Positions 26,133 through 35,603 are shown, counted from the stretch's first letter. The stretch: DNA of 64,000 nucleotides from Pantoea eucrina (GCF_001691555.1 NZ_MAYN01000008.1:514617-578616); one strand, 5' to 3'. Numbers and translations: made by a program. The notes: generated by a model from the letters alone, not told the origin.

Positions 26133-27650
26133 ATGGCGCTCTATGCAGGCATTGATTGCGGCACGCAGGGAACGCGTGTGGTCATTGTGAATAGCGAGCA
26201 GGGGGCGATTGTCGGCGAAGGCAGCGCGCCGCACCGGCTGCAGAGCGACGCAGATGGCACACGTGAACAGCATGCCAGCGAGTGGATTGACGCGCTGGTC
26301 ACGGCATTCCATCAGGCAGCATCAGACGCCGGTATCGATACACAGCAGATTACTGCGCTGAGTGTCTCTGGTCAGCAGCACGGCTTTGTAGCGCTGGATG
26401 AAGCCGGAGCAGTGCTGCATCCGGTAAAGCTGTGGTGCGACACCGCCACCGATGCGCAGAACAGCTGGCTGCTGCAGCAGCTGGGAGGGATCAGCGGTGC
26501 GCTGGCGCAGCCAGGGCTTGTTCCGGCGACCGGCTACACCGCGTCGAAAATTCTCTGGCTGAAGCAGCAGCATCCGGCGCTGTGGGCGCGTTTACACACC
26601 GTGTTACTGCCGCACGATTACCTTAATTTCTGGCTGACCGGCGAACGGGTGATGGAGTATGGCGACGCCTCCGGCACCGGCCTGCTGGATATCCGCCGCC
26701 GCCGCTGGGATCGGCACACGGTGGATCTTATCGATCCGGATGGCCGGCTGTGGCAGGCGCTGCCGCCGCTGGCTGCTGCGCACGACTGTATCGGCACCCT
26801 GCAGCCGGAAGCCGCGCAGCGTCTGGGATTACGCCATGCGGTGCGGGTGGCGACAGGCGGCGGCGATAATATGATGGCCGCCATCGGGTCCGGCAATATT
26901 GCGCCGGGCACGGTAACGCTAAGCCTCGGCACATCCGGCACGCTGTTCGCCTGCAGTGACACGCCTGTAATCGACGAGCACGGGCTGATTGCCAGCTTCT
27001 GCTCCAGCACTAACCGCTGGCTGCCGCTGATTTGCACCATGAATGTTACCTCTGCAACCACGCTGATCCAGACGCTGCTGGCAGAGGATATTGCCGGCTT
27101 TAATCAGCTGCTGAATCAGGCAGAGCCGGGAGCGGAGGGCATTGAGATGCTGCCGTTTTTTAATGGCGAGCGCACGCCGCCTCTGCCCCATGCGCAGGCG
27201 AGTCTGCATAACCTGAATGCCGTGAATTTTACCCGCGCGAACCTCTGCCGCGCCGCCGTGGAGAGTGCGACCTACGGATTACGTTACGGACTCGACCTGT
27301 TCCGGCAGCAGGGCATCAGCGCGCAGGAGATCCGCCTCACTGGCGGCGGCTCACGCAGCAGCGGCTGGCGGCAAATTGTTGCCGACGTCATGAATTGTCC
27401 GGTGGTCTCGCTGCGCATCCCTGAAACCGCCGCGCTGGGCGCAGCAATTCAGGCGATGTGGGCCAGCGCGCTGCTGGATAACCCTGCACAGCAGCCGGAT
27501 GCGTTACTGCAGTCGCTGTGTCAGCGCTTTGTCACGCCGGATGAAAGCACCCGCGCCGTGCCGGATCCCGCTCGCCATCAGGCCTATGAAACGCATTATC
27601 AGCGCTATCTGAACCGTCTCAGCAGTACTTATCCGGAGGTGGCATTGTGA
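26133..27650 (+). CDS. xylB: Xylulokinase
   Basis: 505-residue FGGY-family sugar kinase. Phosphate-binding IDCGTQGTRVVI at the start, substrate segment SVSGQQHGFVALDE and KLWCDTAT (Trp and Asp typical of xylulokinase), and the ATP-domain motifs GGGDNMMAAIGSG, SLGTSGTLF and TGGGSRSSGWRQI. Converts D-xylulose to xylulose 5-phosphate, feeding the pentose phosphate pathway. It follows the dehydrogenase by 3 bp and overlaps the ABC ATPase start by 4 bp, so it is in the middle of a tight operon. The symbol follows the enzyme name; this is a cluster-specific copy and a second xylB may exist elsewhere. Confidence 0.9.
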   Translation: MALYAGIDCGTQGTRVVIVNSEQGAIVGEGSAPHRLQSDADGTREQHASEWIDALVTAFHQAASDAGIDTQQITALSVSGQQHGFVALDEAGAVLHPVKLWCDTATDAQNSWLLQQLGGISGALAQPGLVPATGYTASKILWLKQQHPALWARLHTVLLPHDYLNFWLTGERVMEYGDASGTGLLDIRRRRWDRHTVDLIDPDGRLWQALPPLAAAHDCIGTLQPEAAQRLGLRHAVRVATGGGDNMMAAIGSGNIAPGTVTLSLGTSGTLFACSDTPVIDEHGLIASFCSSTNRWLPLICTMNVTSATTLIQTLLAEDIAGFNQLLNQAEPGAEGIEMLPFFNGERTPPLPHAQASLHNLNAVNFTRANLCRAAVESATYGLRYGLDLFRQQGISAQEIRLTGGGSRSSGWRQIVADVMNCPVVSLRIPETAALGAAIQAMWASALLDNPAQQPDALLQSLCQRFVTPDESTRAVPDPARHQAYETHYQRYLNRLSSTYPEVAL

Positions 27651-29140
27651 CACGAAATAACCAGGAGATGCTGCTGGAGGTTACGGGGATCCGCAAAGCG
27701 TTTGGCCCGGTTGTGGCGCTGAAAAACGCGGAGTTTGCGCTGCGCCCCGGGTCAATTCATGCGCTGTGCGGCGGCAACGGTGCCGGAAAATCGACCTTTC
27801 TCAGCATCCTGATGGGGTTTATCCAGCCCGATGCCGGAGAGATTTTTATCCGCGGCAGGCGCTGCAGCTTTGCCCATCCGCGCGACGCGCTGGCTGCCGG
27901 TATCGCGATTGTGCAGCAGGAGCTAAGCGCGATTCCGGACCTGACGGTGGCCGAGAATATCTGGCTGGGACGCGAACCGCGCCGGTTTGGTTTTGTTGAC
28001 TTTGCCACGCTCAATCAGCGCACCCGCGTGCTGCTGGAGGAGCTCGATTTTGACATCTCTGCTACCGAAAAAATGCGTAACCTCAGCGTTGCCGGGCAGC
28101 AGCTGGTGGAGATCGCCAAAGCGCTCTCTCACGCGAATGCTGACATCATCATCATGGATGAACCGACTTCAGCGATTGGCGAAGAGGATGCGCAAAAAAT
28201 CTTTCAGACTCTCGCCCGGCTGGCGCAAAAGGGCAAAGGCATTATTTATGTCTCCCACCGCCTCTCTGAGATTTTTCAGATTGCCGACAGCTATACCATC
28301 TTTCGCGATGGCGCCTGGGTGCAGGAGGGCATGCTGGCCGACATCACGCGTGAACAGCTGATTGAACAGATCATTGGCGGAGAATATGAGAGTGAGTTTG
28401 CCAAGTTCAATCAGCCGGGCGATGAGGTGATGATGGAGGTAAAAAACCTGCGCTGGCGTAACAAAATCAACGATATCAGCCTGCACCTGAAGCGGGGCGA
28501 AATCCTCGGCATCTACGGGCTGGTCGGCTCCGGGCGCAGCGAGTTTCTCGATTTGCTGTTTGGTATTGAACACGCAGACAGCGGCACCATCCGGCTGGGC
28601 GAGGTAGTACTGGGTCGCCATTCACCGAAAGAATCGATCCGGCACGGCATCGCTTATGTCACTGAAGATCGCAAAGCGACCGGCCTGGTGCTCTGTCGTT
28701 CGATTCGGGAAAACATCAACATCGCCTCATTTGGCGCCATCTCCCGCGCCGGCTTTATCAGTGAGAAGCAGGAGCAGGCGCGCAGCCTGGAGATGATCAA
28801 ACGCTTTAACGTCCGAACGCCGGATGCCGAACAGCTGGTGGGCAATCTCAGCGGCGGCAATCAGCAAAAAGTCGTGCTGGGGCGCTGGGCGTTACTCAAT
28901 CCGGAGGTACTGCTGCTGGATGAGCCTACCCGGGGTATTGATGTCGGTGCAAAGAAAGAGATTTACCGCTTTATGTCTGAGTTTGCATTGAAAAACAAGG
29001 GGATCGTAATGGTCTCCTCAGAGCTGTCGGAAATCATCGGCATGAGCGATCGCATTCTGGTGTTCCGCGACGGGCAGCTGGCGGGAGAATTAAGTGCGGC
29101 TCAGGCAACGCAGAGTGAACTGATGAAGCTGGCGGTTTAA
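27647..29140 (+). CDS. Sugar ABC transporter, dual ATPase (RbsA/XylG type)
   Basis: 497 residues with two ATPase domains, the layout of CUT2 sugar importers. First domain: Walker A GGNGAGKST, signature LSVAGQQ, Walker B IIIMDEPTS. Second domain: degenerate Walker A GLVGSGRSE, signature LSGGNQQKVVLGRW, Walker B LLLDEPTRGID, as in RbsA. GTG start at 27647-27649 overlapping the xylB stop; an ATG 20 bases on would trim the first residues only. Energises uptake through the next-encoded permease, with the periplasmic binding protein encoded after it. Confidence 0.9.
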   Translation: MTRNNQEMLLEVTGIRKAFGPVVALKNAEFALRPGSIHALCGGNGAGKSTFLSILMGFIQPDAGEIFIRGRRCSFAHPRDALAAGIAIVQQELSAIPDLTVAENIWLGREPRRFGFVDFATLNQRTRVLLEELDFDISATEKMRNLSVAGQQLVEIAKALSHANADIIIMDEPTSAIGEEDAQKIFQTLARLAQKGKGIIYVSHRLSEIFQIADSYTIFRDGAWVQEGMLADITREQLIEQIIGGEYESEFAKFNQPGDEVMMEVKNLRWRNKINDISLHLKRGEILGIYGLVGSGRSEFLDLLFGIEHADSGTIRLGEVVLGRHSPKESIRHGIAYVTEDRKATGLVLCRSIRENINIASFGAISRAGFISEKQEQARSLEMIKRFNVRTPDAEQLVGNLSGGNQQKVVLGRWALLNPEVLLLDEPTRGIDVGAKKEIYRFMSEFALKNKGIVMVSSELSEIIGMSDRILVFRDGQLAGELSAAQATQSELMKLAV

Positions 29141-29155
29141 CAGAGAGACAACGTT

Positions 29156-30193
29156 ATGAACACCACACATTCCATGCCTTCCGGCATCTCATTTTTTACA
29201 CGCAATAAAAGACGTATGCACAAATACGGCATCATCATCGCGTTTTTTGTGCTTTGCCTGATTGTGGCAGCCGTCGGCGAGCTGCAGGTCGCTAATGGCG
29301 CCTGGAGCAGCAACTATTTTCTCAGTAATGAAAATATGCTGATTGTGCTGCGCCAGGTCTCTATCAACGGCATTTTAGCGATCGGTATGACCTTTGTAAT
29401 TATCACCGCCGGCGTCGACCTGTCGGTGGGATCGGTGCTGGCGCTGAGCGGCATTGTTGCTGCGCGTTTTGCCACTAACAACAGCGGCATGGCAATCGGC
29501 GATACGGCGCATGCCGTGATGGTCCCGATGATTGTCGCGTTAGGCATTGGCATTGTCTGTGGCCTGATCAACGGTACCGTGCTGGCGCGTTACCGCCTGC
29601 AGCCGTTTATCGTCACTATGGGCATGCTCTCTGCTGCCCGCGGCCTCACGATGCTGACCACCGGCGGCAACCCGGTTTCACAGCTTAACAGTGATTTTCG
29701 CTGGCTCGGCAATGGCTACATGGCCGGCATACCCGTACCGGTCATTATCTTTGTTGTGCTGTTTGGCCTCGCCTGGCTGCTGCTCAATAAAACCTTACTC
29801 GGGCGCTACGTCTATGCCGTTGGCGGCAACCCGAAAAGTGCCCGTACGTCAGGCATCAGCGTCGTGGGCATAAAAGTCATGGTTTACACCCTGTGCGCCG
29901 CGCTGGCCGGGATCGCCGGGCTGATCCTCACCGCACGCACCGGATCGGCACAGACTAACGCGGGCGCAGGCTATGAACTCGATGCGATTGCTGCGGTAGT
30001 GATTGGCGGCACCAGTATGGCTGGCGGTGTCGGTACGCTTGTTGGCACCTTTTTTGGTGTGCTGATCATCGGCGTAATGAATAACGGCCTGGATTTGCTG
30101 GGGGTGCAGTCTTACTACCAGCAGATTATTAAAGGCGCCCTGATTGTAGTGGCTGTACTGCTCGACCCGTCGCGTAAACAACAGCGCGATTAA
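29156..30193 (+). CDS. Sugar ABC transporter permease (RbsC type)
   Basis: 345 residues, about ten hydrophobic helices, CUT2 permease family. Family motifs are visible: ILAIGMTFVIITAGVDLSVG (the ATPase-contact EAA-like loop region), MGMLSAARGL, VYAVGGNPKSARTSGI and AVVIGGTSMAGGVGTLVG. Forms the inner-membrane channel for the sugar. 15 bp after the ATPase gene with GAGAGACAAC ribosome site. Confidence 0.92.
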   Translation: MNTTHSMPSGISFFTRNKRRMHKYGIIIAFFVLCLIVAAVGELQVANGAWSSNYFLSNENMLIVLRQVSINGILAIGMTFVIITAGVDLSVGSVLALSGIVAARFATNNSGMAIGDTAHAVMVPMIVALGIGIVCGLINGTVLARYRLQPFIVTMGMLSAARGLTMLTTGGNPVSQLNSDFRWLGNGYMAGIPVPVIIFVVLFGLAWLLLNKTLLGRYVYAVGGNPKSARTSGISVVGIKVMVYTLCAALAGIAGLILTARTGSAQTNAGAGYELDAIAAVVIGGTSMAGGVGTLVGTFFGVLIIGVMNNGLDLLGVQSYYQQIIKGALIVVAVLLDPSRKQQRD

Positions 30194-30227
30194 CCTCTGA
30201 ATAGATAAACCCTGCCAGGAGAGAACA

Positions 30228-31235
30228 ATGAAAATAAGATCTATCGCTCTGTTAACTTCAGCCCTGACGCTGGGCGCGATTAGCATAGCGCAGGCTGCCC
30301 CCGTAAAAATCGCTGTGCTGATGTATGGCAATAAGGCGGAATTCGTTCAGCTGATGGAGCGCTACGGTAAAGCGCATCCGGCAGTAAAAAGCGGCGAAGC
30401 TGTACTCACCTTTTACGATGGTCGTTATGATGCGTCGGTGCAGAATGACCAGGCGGCGACCGCTATCCAGACGCGCGCAGACGCCATTATCGTGAACCCG
30501 ATGGACTATGAAGCCAACATCGATATTGTGACCAATGCTAACGAAGCCAAAATTCCGGTGGTGGTCACCAACGCCCGTCTGAACACGGAAGAGATGACGT
30601 CAGAAGTGGTCTCTAATGATGAGCTGGGCGGCTATCTGGAGGCCAAAGCGGTTCTGGATAAGCTGCAGTGCAAAACCAAAAAGGTCAATGTCGTCATCAT
30701 CGAAGGACCGAAGGGCGGCAGCGGTGAGATCCAGCGCGGCAAAGGCAATGACAAAGCGATAGCGGAGTGTGGTCCGGGACAGGTTACCGTACTGGAGAGA
30801 AAAACAGCCAACTGGTCACGCGCAGAGGCACAGCCGCTGATGGAGAACTGGCTGCAGAAGCATCGCGGTAAAATCAACGGTGTGATCGGCCAAAACGATG
30901 AGATGGCGCTGGGTGCTATTGAAGCGATTAAAGGCGCGGGTCTGAACGTTAACGATTTCGCGATTGCCGGTGTGGATGGCGTGTCTGATGCAATTCATGC
31001 CGTTCAGGCGGGTGAAATGGTCTCTATTCTGCAGGATGCGAAAGGCCAGATGCAGGGCGCCATTGATGTCGCGCTGCGCGCAGTAAAAGGCGCAGGCTAT
31101 CAGCCGCAGTCTGACATCTGGCAGCAGTATGCCAAAGATCTCGCCTGGGACGGCGGCACGAAAAAACACTACTACATTCCGTGGACCACGGTCACTGCGG
31201 ATAATGCGCAGCAGCTGCTGGATGCACGTAAGTAA
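30228..31235 (+). CDS. Periplasmic sugar-binding protein (RbsB type)
   Basis: 335 residues with a signal peptide (MKIRSIALLTSALTLGAISI then AQA cleavage near residue 23). Two-lobed type I periplasmic binding fold: lobe 1 VKIAVLMYGNKAEFVQLM, a hinge near INGVIGQNDEMALGAIEAIK, and AIAGVDGVSDAIHAVQAG typical of CUT2 proteins. Captures the sugar or polyol and delivers it to the permease. The ligand is not readable; pentitol or pentose is inferred from the neighbouring enzymes. Last gene of the operon, followed by a hairpin. Confidence 0.92.
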   Translation: MKIRSIALLTSALTLGAISIAQAAPVKIAVLMYGNKAEFVQLMERYGKAHPAVKSGEAVLTFYDGRYDASVQNDQAATAIQTRADAIIVNPMDYEANIDIVTNANEAKIPVVVTNARLNTEEMTSEVVSNDELGGYLEAKAVLDKLQCKTKKVNVVIIEGPKGGSGEIQRGKGNDKAIAECGPGQVTVLERKTANWSRAEAQPLMENWLQKHRGKINGVIGQNDEMALGAIEAIKGAGLNVNDFAIAGVDGVSDAIHAVQAGEMVSILQDAKGQMQGAIDVALRAVKGAGYQPQSDIWQQYAKDLAWDGGTKKHYYIPWTTVTADNAQQLLDARK

Positions 31236-31251
31236 TCAACGCCACGGTGAG

Positions 31252-31277
31252 CAGGCTGTCTGCCTTCAGACAGCCTG
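31252..31277. terminator. Strong hairpin between sugar operon and ymjA
   Basis: CAGGCTGTCTG-CCTT-CAGACAGCCTG, an 11-bp perfect stem between the convergent genes; a weak T-rich tract follows on the plus side. Likely bidirectional. Confidence 0.7.
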
Positions 31278-31287
31278 TTAACATCGT

Positions 31288-31533
31288 TTACTCGTTGCCC
31301 CATTCGTTCAGGAAGTTCGCCACATCATCAATGCGCGCGTCAGCAATTCCCGCCTCGCGCGCCATCTCATGCTGCGCTTCTTCACTGATCTCCTGATGGT
31401 TATTCAGGCGGGTGATCAGCAGCTGGAAGTAGTGCGCCAGCGGGTCGCGCTCGGCTTCACTCACCGGTTTTTCACACTCTTCAGCGTAAGTGTCAGCGAT
31501 ATCGTAATACTTCAGATCAATCTCATGTTTCAT
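31288..31533 (-). CDS. ymjA: DUF2543 protein YmjA
   Basis: 81 residues, the same length as E. coli YmjA and similar along its whole length (for example [32 protein letters not shown], and the NEWGNE end). An acidic, all-helical cytosolic protein of unknown function. It is not in this neighbourhood in E. coli, so its position here is a rearrangement relative to that genome. Confidence 0.88.
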   Translation of the reverse strand: MKHEIDLKYYDIADTYAEECEKPVSEAERDPLAHYFQLLITRLNNHQEISEEAQHEMAREAGIADARIDDVANFLNEWGNE

Positions 31534-31824
31534 GGTGCGCTCCGGAAACGGGGGAGGGTTCAGATGCCAGCGGCATCATTTAGCGTAAATCATACCACTC
31601 CTGCCCGCATTTTCCCGCCTGCCGGAAAAGGCCGCGGAATGCCCGGTAAATCAGAGGCGTTATTACCCTCAGAATAAATATATTTCTGACCCGCCATTAT
31701 CAGAATAACAGCAGCGTAATAAACCGGCACAGGGTAAAACGGCATAACATCGTATTCTAAACTTTTAATAGCGGTGTTATCGTTGTGTTGCGCTGATGTA
31801 CTTTATATACATGGATACTGTTTT

Positions 31825-33684
31825 ATGGCGAAATTAATGACCTCCCTGACGCTGTGTTCAGGGCGAATGACGCACGGAGAGCGACGCGTCGCCCAGCGGC
31901 TTGAATCGCATCTCGGCGACGATTGCCTTATCTGGTATGACATTCCGGTTGGACGCCAGTACCGGCATCCTGACTTTGTTATTATCGATCCCGACAACGG
32001 ACTGATTTTCCTTGAGGTCAAAGACTGGAAGCTAAATACATTGCAGCATGCGGATCCGCAGCGGGTGACGCTGAGAAACGCCCAGGGCGAAACGCAGGCG
32101 CAAAATCCGCTGCTGCAGGTCAGAGAGTATGCCTGTGCAACCGTCGAACAGTTATCTCAGGATCCGAAACTGCAGCAGAAAACAGGCCTGTATAAAGGAA
32201 AGCTGAATATGGCCTGGGCCTATGGTGTGGTGTTTACCAATATTACCCGCCAGCAACTGACATCACTTTCAGCCGATGGCGTGGTTGAATCTATATTTCC
32301 GCAGGCGCTGACGATTTGTCAGGATGAAATGACAGAGTCTGTCTCTGTTTCTGCGTTTCGCGCTAAAATTTCCGGACTGTTTACTACCCGTTTCAGACCC
32401 GCAATAACACCCGCTATGCGGGATATACTGCGCCGGCATCTTTTTCCGGAGATCGCTATTACGGTAAAAAATAAGCGCAGTAATATTTACCGGGTAATGG
32501 ATCTGCAGCAGGAGGTGCTGGCGCGTAATCTTGGCGAAGGGCATCGTGTCATACATGGCGTGGCCGGTTCCGGTAAAACGCTGATCTTACTCTACCGCTG
32601 TTTATATCTTTCCGAGACCACCACGCGCCCTGTACTGGTACTCTGTTTTAATATCATTCTGGCTAACTATATCCGTGAGTGCATCGCGGCCAGAGGGCTA
32701 TCGGATAAAGTACACGTCTATCATTTTCATGACTGGTGCGCGACGGCCGCCCGGACCTTTAAGCTGAATATGAGCGGGGAAGGGCGCTATTATGATAACT
32801 GCTTCGCGGCGCTGGAAAATGCGGTTAACAGCGGCACCGTCGGGGATGCGGGGTACGATGCGGTGCTGGTGGACGAAGGGCATGATTTCGACCGGCGCTG
32901 GCTTTCACTGATTGCCCGGCTGTTTGATAACACCCGCCGCTCGCTGCTGCTGATGTACGATGATGCCCAGTCTCTGTACCGGCGTGAAAAAGCGCTGAAC
33001 TTCTCGCTGGCAAGCGTGGGCATCCAGGCGCAGGGGCGTACCTCTATCCTTCGGGTAAACTATCGCAATCCGCGGCGCATCCTCAATTTTGCCTATGCTT
33101 TTTCACGCGACTACTTTGACCGGCATCATAATCAGGAGCTTCCGCTGGTACTGCCGGAAGCCTGCGGCGAAGAAAACAGCGACATTCCCGATATCGAACA
33201 GTGTCAGTCTGCAACAGATGAAGCGCGTCGCGTTGTGGCATGGCTGAGAGAAAAATATGCGTCTGCAGGCCGCTGGGGCGACATGGCGGTACTGTGTCCC
33301 ACGCATTTTTCAGCAGACAGACTCATCGATCTGCTGAAGCAGCATGCGATCCCTGCCGCCGTGAGCTTTACGACAGAAGACAAAAAACGCTATTCGCATC
33401 GGGAGGATGTGGTACATCTTCTGACCTTTCAGAGCAGCAAAGGGCTGGAGTTCCCTTACGTTGCCGTGATCAATGCTTCATTTGTTCATAAAGGGGCTGA
33501 AGATGAGTCTGAGGCTATTCCGGCGCTGTATGTGGCCTTTACACGTGCCACCCAGGCGCTACTGGTCACCTGCTACAAAGAAAACAGCATCAGTCAGCAG
33601 CTGTCGAAATTTGCCGGTATGGATTTGCAGGATGAGGGGGATATGGCGTCCCCTGCAGGAATCGAACCTGCAACTAGCCCTTAG
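31825..33684 (+). CDS. NERD-nuclease/UvrD-type SF1 helicase fusion, ending inside argW
   Basis: 619 residues from ATG 31825; the longer frame from 31774 lacks a convincing start. Residues 10-125 are a NERD nuclease-related domain with the PD-(D/E)xK-like set in HPDFVIIDPDNGLIFLEVKD. A UvrD-type helicase core follows from about 235: Walker A GVAGSGKT, Walker B VLVDEGHD, motif near TFQSSKGLEFPYVAV and motif VI LYVAFTRAT. Such fusions occur among defence or mobile-element genes and may cleave or unwind foreign or damaged DNA; that role is inference. The last dozen residues (PAGIEPATSP) are merely antisense to tRNA-Arg, so the natural C-terminus is uncertain. Upstream DNA is AT-rich. Confidence 0.85.
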   Translation: MAKLMTSLTLCSGRMTHGERRVAQRLESHLGDDCLIWYDIPVGRQYRHPDFVIIDPDNGLIFLEVKDWKLNTLQHADPQRVTLRNAQGETQAQNPLLQVREYACATVEQLSQDPKLQQKTGLYKGKLNMAWAYGVVFTNITRQQLTSLSADGVVESIFPQALTICQDEMTESVSVSAFRAKISGLFTTRFRPAITPAMRDILRRHLFPEIAITVKNKRSNIYRVMDLQQEVLARNLGEGHRVIHGVAGSGKTLILLYRCLYLSETTTRPVLVLCFNIILANYIRECIAARGLSDKVHVYHFHDWCATAARTFKLNMSGEGRYYDNCFAALENAVNSGTVGDAGYDAVLVDEGHDFDRRWLSLIARLFDNTRRSLLLMYDDAQSLYRREKALNFSLASVGIQAQGRTSILRVNYRNPRRILNFAYAFSRDYFDRHHNQELPLVLPEACGEENSDIPDIEQCQSATDEARRVVAWLREKYASAGRWGDMAVLCPTHFSADRLIDLLKQHAIPAAVSFTTEDKKRYSHREDVVHLLTFQSSKGLEFPYVAVINASFVHKGAEDESEAIPALYVAFTRATQALLVTCYKENSISQQLSKFAGMDLQDEGDMASPAGIEPATSP

Positions 33685-33718
33685 GAGGGGCTCGTTATAT
33701 CCATTTAACTAAGGAGAC
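33644..33718 (-). tRNA. argW: tRNA-Arg(CCT)
   Basis: 75-nt cloverleaf with encoded GCCA end. Acceptor GTCTCCT/AGGGGAC, D-arm GTTA/TAAC, anticodon arm AGCCC-CTCCTAA-GGGCT (anticodon CCT at 33683-33685), T-arm GCAGG-TTCGATT-CCTGC. It corresponds to argW, which is next to yfdC in E. coli too. Its 3' 41 bases overlap the end of the helicase gene on the other strand. argW is a well-known integration site for prophages and islands in enterics. Confidence 0.96.
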
Positions 33719-33758
33719 ATCCGGAGCGCAGTATACCCGGATGCGTTCCGGATGTTAA

Positions 33759-33804
33759 CCGGGCGCGGCGTGATTGCTCATTCTGTCAGCAGCGCCGCGC
33801 CCGG
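33759..33804. terminator. Long-stem hairpin downstream of yfdC
   Basis: CCGGGCGCGGCG / CGCCGCGCCCGG, a 12-bp perfect stem with a 22-base loop, between the yfdC stop and argW. No T-run, so transcript stabilisation or factor-assisted termination is as likely as intrinsic termination. Confidence 0.5.
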
Positions 33805-33812
33805 GGAGCGGG

Positions 33813-34751
33813 TTACTCCGTCTGCTCTCCGGCAGCGTTCTTCTCTTCTGCTTTCTCGCGGCGTTTTTGATCCGCCCGCGCCTTCGCTTTCGCCTCTTCG
33901 CTCATGTCGTTGCGGATCTGCGCATGGCTGATCAGGGCAAAAATCAGCGTGCCGCCGGTGATGTTACCGAGCAGCGTGGGCAGCGCAAATGGCCAGAAAA
34001 ACTCCTGCCACGGCACCGTGCCCGCAAAGACCAGATAGAGCACCTCGACTGATCCGACCACGATATGCGCCAGATCGCCCAGCGCCACCAGCCACGTCAT
34101 CATAATGATGATCAGCAGTTTGGCATTTTCCGCATGCGGGATCATCCAGACCATGGTGGCGATGATCCAGCCGGAGATCACGGCATTCGCGAACATCTCG
34201 CCCGGCGTGTTTTCCATCACCTTTTCACTGATGGCCGTGAACGCCTGGCGCGTCGCCTCATCAAAAATGGGCATGTAGTTAAAGGCCAGCGCCGCCAGCC
34301 CGGTACCAATCAGATTGCCCAGCAGCACCAGCCCCCACAGGCGCAGCAGCAGCATAAAATTGCTGCCGGTGGGCTTGTGCATAACCGGCAGCACCGCTGT
34401 CACGGTGTTCTCGGTAAACAGCTGCTGCCGCGCGAGGATCACAATCACAAAGCCAAAGGTGTAGCCGAGGTTCTCCAGCAGAAAGGCGCCGGGGACCCCT
34501 TCAAGGTGAACCTGAAAAATCCCTTTCGCCATCAGCGACGCGCCCATTGAGAGGCCTGCGGCGATGGCTGACCACAGCAGCGCCATGCCGTCACGCTCTA
34601 ACTCTTTCTCTCCATCCTGCCGTATCTCTTCATGAATCGCCGCTGCCCGCGAGGGCAGGGCCTCTTCATCAACTTCAATCTCAGTGCCTTGCTCTTTTTC
34701 TTCGCTGTCTACGTCATTGTCGTGTTCAGCATGTGATGGCGATGGCTTCAT
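33813..34751 (-). CDS. yfdC: Formate/nitrite-transporter-family inner membrane protein YfdC
   Basis: 312 residues from ATG 34749-34751 with an AGGAG site. Highly similar to E. coli YfdC (310): acidic N-terminal tail (SEEKEQGTEIEVDEEALPSRA), a FocA/NirC-like six-helix core (about 65-285) with LMAKGIFQVHLEGVPGAFLL and GWIIATMVWM, and a charged C-terminal tail (KARADQKRREKAEE). FNT proteins form pentameric channels for small monovalent anions, but the transported species of YfdC is not known. Neighbour of argW as in E. coli. Confidence 0.93.
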   Translation of the reverse strand: MKPSPSHAEHDNDVDSEEKEQGTEIEVDEEALPSRAAAIHEEIRQDGEKELERDGMALLWSAIAAGLSMGASLMAKGIFQVHLEGVPGAFLLENLGYTFGFVIVILARQQLFTENTVTAVLPVMHKPTGSNFMLLLRLWGLVLLGNLIGTGLAALAFNYMPIFDEATRQAFTAISEKVMENTPGEMFANAVISGWIIATMVWMIPHAENAKLLIIIMMTWLVALGDLAHIVVGSVEVLYLVFAGTVPWQEFFWPFALPTLLGNITGGTLIFALISHAQIRNDMSEEAKAKARADQKRREKAEEKNAAGEQTE

Positions 34752-34994
34752 GTTTGCTCCTGGTGATAGTGCCAATGCGTAATAAGCGTAGACGGTTTTA
34801 GCAAGCCTGAAATGTTACGAAGAGTTTCTTTAAGCGTAACAAAATTTTAACCGCGCCGCTTTTTTACACAGTTTTCGGATTTAAAGACCGTAAACAGGTG
34901 CGTGGAGCGAAATGAGAGCACAGTCACACTCTTCGGCGGACTGCAACAGTGTGATATTATCGCCGCCTCATTTTTTGCGGTGATGCGCCCCTCT

Positions 34995-35603
34995 ATGTTC
35001 GACGTCATTAATCTCTCATGCGTTCGCGATGAGCGAATGCTGTTTCATGGGCTGAGCTTCCATGTCCGGCCGGGTGACCTCGTGCAGATAGAAGGGCCGA
35101 ACGGTGCCGGCAAAACCTCACTGCTGCGTCTGCTGGCCGGTCTAAGCCGGGCAGAAGAGGGCGAAGTGCGCTGGCAGGGCGAAACGCTGCAGCGACAGCG
35201 TGAAATATGGCAACAAAACCTGCTCTATCTTGGCCATCAGCCTGGCGTAAAAGCGGTACTCTCCCCGCTGGAAAATCTGCGTTTCTGGCACGGCGACAGC
35301 AGCCAGGCGGCGCTGTATGCAGCACTGGAGCAGGTCAGCCTGACCGGCTATGAAGAGGTACCGGTGGCGCAGCTTTCTGCCGGGCAGCAGCGGCGCGTCG
35401 CGCTGGCACGCCTCTGGCTCAGTTCAGCCCGACTGTGGATCCTGGATGAACCGCTGACTGCGATCGATAAAGCTGGCGTGGAAACACTGATGGCACGCTT
35501 TAATCAGCACGCCAGTCAGGGCGGGGCGGTGATCCTCACCACGCACCAGGAGCTGCCCGCCGCCGCGCTACGTAAAATACGCCTGAGCGGGGAGTGGCAA
35601 TAA
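34995..35603 (+). CDS. ccmA: Heme exporter ATPase CcmA
   Basis: 202 residues from ATG 34995, which matches where E. coli CcmA similarity begins; an ATG at 34983 is equally possible. Compact ABC ATPase with Walker [11 protein letters not shown]-loop region LYLGHQPGV, signature LSAGQQRR and Walker [13 protein letters not shown]. With CcmB, CcmC and CcmD it forms the complex that drives release of holo-CcmE during cytochrome c maturation. First gene of the nine-gene ccm operon; it overlaps ccmB by one base. Confidence 0.93.
   Translation: MFDVINLSCVRDERMLFHGLSFHVRPGDLVQIEGPNGAGKTSLLRLLAGLSRAEEGEVRWQGETLQRQREIWQQNLLYLGHQPGVKAVLSPLENLRFWHGDSSQAALYAALEQVSLTGYEEVPVAQLSAGQQRRVALARLWLSSARLWILDEPLTAIDKAGVETLMARFNQHASQGGAVILTTHQELPAAALRKIRLSGEWQ

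Noticed and set aside
25194-26312. 372-residue minus-strand open frame
   Set aside because: Antisense to the dehydrogenase, whose protein is clearly real; low-complexity His/Arg composition and no start signal.
31774-31824. 17-residue extension of the helicase N-terminus
   Set aside because: No ribosome site and hydrophobic Cys-rich residues unlike NERD starts; ATG 31825 chosen though its ribosome site is weak.
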